From assembly GCF_004343195.1 (NCBI RefSeq), contig NZ_SMCR01000001.1, forward strand, positions 594,054 to 658,053: 64,000 nucleotides of DNA. Reading direction: 5' to 3'. The first letter of the stretch is position 1. Every line of letters starts with the position of its first letter. A program made the position numbers and the translations under genes. This document shows, in pieces, positions 60,739 through 64,000 of the stretch. Origin of the DNA: Biostraticola tofi (GTDB lineage Bacteria; Pseudomonadota; Gammaproteobacteria; Enterobacterales; Enterobacteriaceae). The notes below the pieces were generated by a model. It made no database searches. It saw only the letters and a program-made list of their open reading frames with translations, and was not told where the DNA came from.

Positions 60739-62271
60739 TTAGGCGGATATATCGTCACGGCCACCGATTTCCCTGCCATCCGCCGGTTTGCCTTGCGCGG
60801 TTTTCTGCGCGAGTTGGTCAGGAAACACCATATCCTCATAGCGCACAATGCGGGTTTTACGGCACCATTTATAGCCAAACCAGATAGCCAGGAACAACGG
60901 AATACCTATATAGGTGGCAACCACCCCATACCAGTCGATGGTCTGCTCCAGGAAGGCCTGATAATTCTGCCCCAGGGTGATAAGCAGGCAGAGGGCAAAG
61001 GCAAACATCGGCCCGAGCGGGAAGAAGCTGGAGACATAGGGCAGGCTGCTGAGCTTACGGCCCTGCAGGATATAGCCACGGCGAAAACGGTAATGGCTGA
61101 CGGCGATGCCGAGCCAGGCAATAAAGCCGGTCATGCCCGAGGTATTCAGCAGCCACAAATAGACCGTCTGGTTGCCATAAAGCGAAGTCAGAAAACACAG
61201 GCCGGCCACCACGGTGGTGGCATAGAGCGCCATACGCGGCACGCCGCCTTTCGACAGGCGGGCAAAGATCCTTGGCGCCTTACCGTCTACCGCCAGGGTG
61301 TAGAGCATCCGGGTTGAGGCGTACATGCCGGAGTTGCCGGCCGACAGCACCGCCGTCAGGATCACCGCATTCATCACCGCCGCCGCCGATAGCAGCCCGG
61401 CGTTACGGAATACCAGGGTGAACGGGCTGACGGTAATGTCCGTCACATCGTTGCGCAGTAGATCAGGACTGGTGTAAGGAATTATCAGGCTGATGACCAG
61501 GATCGCCAGCACATAGAACAGCAGGATGCGCCAGAACACCTGACGCACCGCACGGGGAATATTTTTCGCCGGATCGTCCGATTCGCCGGCGGCAATGCCG
61601 ATAAGCTCGGTACCCTGGAATGAAAATCCGACAATCATCGCCACGCCTATCATGGCGGCAAATCCGCCGGCAAACGGCGCTTCGCCCACCTGCCAGTTAT
61701 GCCAGCCGCTGCCCTCGCCGCCGCGCAGAATGCCGAATATCATCAGGGTGCCGACAGCAATAAAAATAATGACCGTCACCACTTTAATCAGTGAAAACCA
61801 GTATTCCGCCTCGCCAAAACCTTTAACCGATATCACATTGAGCGCAAAAATCACCGCCAGGAACAGCGCGCTCCAGATACAGCCGGGCGTGTCGGGAAAC
61901 CAGTAACTCATGACCAGCTGCGACGCCACCAAATCCACCGCAATAGTGACCGCCCAGTTATACCAGTAGTTCCAGCCCAGCGCGAAACCAAACCCTTCAT
62001 CCACATAACGCGCGCCGTAGGTGGAGAACGATCCTGATACCGGCATATAGGCCGCCAGCTCGCCCAGACTGGTCATCAGGAAATACACCATCAGGCCAAT
62101 AAGCATATAGGAAAGTAAAGCCCCGCCGGGACCGGCCTGGGAAATGGTCGCGCCGGAAGCGACAAATAAACCGGTACCGATCGAACCGCCAATGGCGATC
62201 ATGGTTAAATGGCGTGCCTTAAGCACGCGGCGCAGCGTGGGCGCCACTGCATCATGAGTAGGTTGCTGCAT
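60739..62271 (-). CDS. lysP: lysine-specific amino acid permease
   Basis: 510 aa from the ATG at 62271; a TTG at 62292 lacks a ribosome site. Twelve-helix APC-family proton symporter for L-lysine and, in E. coli, a co-sensor of CadC. Seen: KARHLTMIAIGGSIGTGLFVASGAT, SLGELAAYMPVSGSFSTYGARY, FSFQGTELIGIAAGES, and AVLSAGNSGMYASTRMLYTL. Between hcxA and the yeiE remnant, as lysP lies next to yeiE in E. coli. Confidence 0.95.
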   Translation of the reverse strand: MQQPTHDAVAPTLRRVLKARHLTMIAIGGSIGTGLFVASGATISQAGPGGALLSYMLIGLMVYFLMTSLGELAAYMPVSGSFSTYGARYVDEGFGFALGWNYWYNWAVTIAVDLVASQLVMSYWFPDTPGCIWSALFLAVIFALNVISVKGFGEAEYWFSLIKVVTVIIFIAVGTLMIFGILRGGEGSGWHNWQVGEAPFAGGFAAMIGVAMIVGFSFQGTELIGIAAGESDDPAKNIPRAVRQVFWRILLFYVLAILVISLIIPYTSPDLLRNDVTDITVSPFTLVFRNAGLLSAAAVMNAVILTAVLSAGNSGMYASTRMLYTLAVDGKAPRIFARLSKGGVPRMALYATTVVAGLCFLTSLYGNQTVYLWLLNTSGMTGFIAWLGIAVSHYRFRRGYILQGRKLSSLPYVSSFFPLGPMFAFALCLLITLGQNYQAFLEQTIDWYGVVATYIGIPLFLAIWFGYKWCRKTRIVRYEDMVFPDQLAQKTAQGKPADGREIGGRDDISA

Positions 62272-62418
62272 GTTTTCAGTCTGTCCGTGCAAAATTCGAG
62301 GCCGGATTGTAACAAATCAACCCGGGGGGTATAGCGCCACGCGCCTGATATAAGACACGTTCATGATCGGCAGGAAGTTATAAGCGCCAGTAAAACTCAT
62401 TGACGACTTTTGCTGCAA

Positions 62419-62675
62419 TCAAAGCGGCATCTCATGGTGAGTACAGTAGTCCATAAAACCGCTCAGGGCATGGGAAAGGTGTTTTTGACGGTGATGGACC
62501 CAGTAAAGCGACCGCATCAACGACGGCAGCGGCAGCGGCAAATGGGCCAGCAACAGGGAATCCACTATGCGCTTACCGCCGACTGGGACAACCCCAGCAA
62601 TGCGGTGGCGCGCGACGTCGATCCGCTCTTTACGATTTCGGCAAAAATTTCCATCTGACGCAAGGTTATCGACAT
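62419..62675 (-). pseudogene. yeiE: yeiE remnant: LysR-type regulator with two internal deletions
   Basis: Starts [18 protein letters not shown] and LSQSAVSA, the YeiE helix-turn-helix (about 36 residues), then stops (TAG near 62568). In another frame directly after comes [11 protein letters not shown], which corresponds to a stretch far downstream in YeiE (about residue 208), and then PSLMRSLYWVHHRQKHLS ... GFMDYC, the YeiE C-terminus, ending in TGA at 62421. About 170 and 45 codons are missing at the two joins, leaving 257 of ~880 bases. It lies between lysP and nfo, exactly where yeiE lies in E. coli. YeiE senses lysine and activates lysP-related genes in relatives. Not functional. Confidence 0.9.
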
Positions 62676-62764
62676 AGGGACTTCATATCCAACACATCAT
62701 CGGCATAACACACTATAATCATTCCTTTTTGAATGCCAACACCCAGTCAATCAAGGATAACACC

Positions 62765-63610
62765 ATGAAGTTTGTCGGAGCCCATGTCAGTGCAGCGGGC
62801 GGCGTAGACAAAGCCGCCGAACGCGCCCACCAACTCCAGGCCACCGCTTTCGCGCTATTTACCAAAAACCAGCGCCAATGGAAAGCCGCTCCGCTCTCTG
62901 AAAAGGACTGCGAACAGTTCAAAGCCGCCTGCGAAAAATTTCACTACACGTCGGCGCAAATTCTTCCTCACGACAGCTACCTTATCAACCTCGGCCACCC
63001 GGTGCAGGAAGCGCTCGATAAATCACGCGACGCCTTTATCGACGAAATGGCCCGCTGCCAGCAGTTGGGCCTCAGCCTGCTCAACTTCCACCCCGGCAGC
63101 CACCTGCGCCAAATCGACGAAGCCGACTGCCTGGCGCTTATCGCCGAATCCATCAACCTGGCCCTCGACCAAACTCAGGGCGTTACCGCGGTGATTGAAA
63201 ACACCGCCGGCCAGGGCAGCAATCTCGGCTTTCGCTTCGAACACCTGGCCGCCATCATCGACAAAGTCGAAGACAAAAGCCGGGTCGGCGTCTGTATCGA
63301 CACCTGCCACGCCTTTGCCGCCGGTTACGATCTGCGCACCGAACAAGATTGCCGGCAGACCTTCAGCCAGTTCGACGACATCGTTGGCTTCAACTACCTG
63401 CGCGGCATGCACCTTAACGATGCCAAAAGCGAATTCGCCAGCCGCGTCGACCGCCACCACAGCCTCGGCGAAGGCAACATCGGCAACGCCGCCTTTGCCT
63501 GGATCATGGCCGATCCCCGTTTCGACCACATTCCGCTTATCCTCGAAACCGTCAACCCCGACCACTGGCCCCAGGAAATCGCCTGGCTCAAAGCCCACGC
63601 CAACCCTTAA
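62765..63610 (+). CDS. nfo: endonuclease IV (AP endonuclease)
   Basis: 281 aa from the ATG at 62765 ([19 protein letters not shown]); the open frame to 62729 lacks a matching start in the family. Cuts abasic sites and removes 3' blocking groups in base excision repair. Seen: three-zinc site residues in TAGHVSA-like opening (GAHVSAAGG), [76 protein letters not shown] and [11 protein letters not shown]. Length close to E. coli Nfo (285 aa). Confidence 0.97.
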   Translation: MKFVGAHVSAAGGVDKAAERAHQLQATAFALFTKNQRQWKAAPLSEKDCEQFKAACEKFHYTSAQILPHDSYLINLGHPVQEALDKSRDAFIDEMARCQQLGLSLLNFHPGSHLRQIDEADCLALIAESINLALDQTQGVTAVIENTAGQGSNLGFRFEHLAAIIDKVEDKSRVGVCIDTCHAFAAGYDLRTEQDCRQTFSQFDDIVGFNYLRGMHLNDAKSEFASRVDRHHSLGEGNIGNAAFAWIMADPRFDHIPLILETVNPDHWPQEIAWLKAHANP

Positions 63611-63642
63611 CCACCACCCGGCTCTCATCCACCACGCCAAAG
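63611..63642. other. short spacer before the terminal repeat
   Basis: Between the nfo stop and the 125-bp array; nothing recognised. Confidence 0.4.
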
Positions 63643-64000
63643 CACCACCGCCAAACTGAACGCGTGTTAAAGGAAGACCAGCCCGAATGGGTTGAATTGC
63701 CGTAAGCCAAGGAGCGCCCATCGGGCTGGTAGGCCCGCCATCACGGTCTCCACCGAAGACGCCACAGCACCACCGCCAAACTGAACGCGTGTTAAAGGGA
63801 GACCAGCCCGAATGGGTTGAATTGGCGTAAGCCAAGGAGCGCCCATCGGGCTGGTAGGCCCGCCATCACGGTCTCCACCGAAGACGCCACAGCACCACCG
63901 CCAAACTGAACGCGTGTTAAAGGGAGACCAGCCCGAATGGGTTGAATTGGCGTAAGCCAAGGAGCGCCCATCGGGCTGGTAGGCCCGCCATCACGGCCGG
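63643..64000. repeat. 125-bp tandem repeat, array runs off the window
   Basis: Units start at 63643, 63768 and 63893 (exactly 125 bp apart); the third is cut by the edge. Copies are nearly identical, with only GGAAGACC/GGGAGACC and TTGCCGTAA/TTGGCGTAA differences. Each has a long inverted repeat: ACCAGCCCGAATGGG pairs with CCCATCGGGCTGGT about 45 bases later, and AGACC near the left pairs with GGTCT at the right. Recalls REP/BIME elements downstream of genes; period is not a multiple of three. Confidence 0.95.

Noticed and set aside
62410..62658. 82-codon plus-strand frame between lysP and nfo
   Set aside because: It is antisense to the yeiE remnant and has no recognisable domain.
63023..63835. 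270-codon minus frame over nfo and the terminal repeat
   Set aside because: Its repeated N-terminal peptide is only the 125-bp array translated; the rest is antisense to nfo.

Overview
The window comes from a chromosome of the order Enterobacterales. Gene order closely follows the E. coli yegH-asmA-dcd-udk, yohJ-yohK-cdd-sanA and mglCAB-galS-yeiB-folE-yeiG-lysP-nfo neighbourhoods, and most housekeeping proteins are close relatives of their E. coli counterparts. The backbone is GC-rich and two genes show decay (a frameshifted wzb and a remnant of yeiE). Together with unusually many short tandem repeats this fits a plant- or insect-associated relative of Sodalis, Brenneria or Erwinia. The genus is an inference.

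Region 1 (1-24900, minus strand) is a complete group-1-type extracellular polysaccharide locus. Transcription starts near 24500, downstream of a candidate RcsAB box, and runs through a long leader carrying a JUMPstart/ops element for RfaH. The order is wza, wzb (frameshifted), wzc, a hairpin, wzy, a glycosyltransferase, a MurJ-like flippase (wzx), an acetyltransferase, two glycosyltransferases, an acyltransferase, wbaP, a secreted beta-helix (lyase-like) protein, a second acyltransferase, manC, manB, galF, galE, one more glycosyltransferase and gnd (cut by the window edge). Repeat units should be assembled on undecaprenyl-P-P-galactose and probably contain mannose. The variable core (about 8080-24900) is visibly AT-rich compared with its flanks, the usual mark of transferred surface-polysaccharide genes.

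Region 2 (24900-36800) is conserved backbone: yegH, asmA, dcd, udk, a PAP2 phosphatase, mrp, metG, a YdeE-like exporter and a YagE/YjhH-like aldolase. Short tandem repeats sit directly against several stop codons.

Region 3 (36800-42550, minus) is one tight operon: ABC ATPase, periplasmic binding protein, fused permease, metallo-beta-lactamase-fold hydrolase and dual-specificity phosphatase. It looks like an uptake system with two dedicated hydrolases for a phosphorylated or organophosphorus substrate. This is the least characterised system in the window.

Region 4 (42700-64000) is backbone again: yohJK, cdd with an inserted linker, maeA, sanA with an added tail, mglBAC and galS with matching CRP/GalS control sites, yeiB, folE, an MFS/LysR divergent pair, the formaldehyde detoxification pair frmA-fghA, hcxA, lysP, a deleted yeiE remnant and nfo. 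It ends in a 125-bp tandem repeat that runs off the window.
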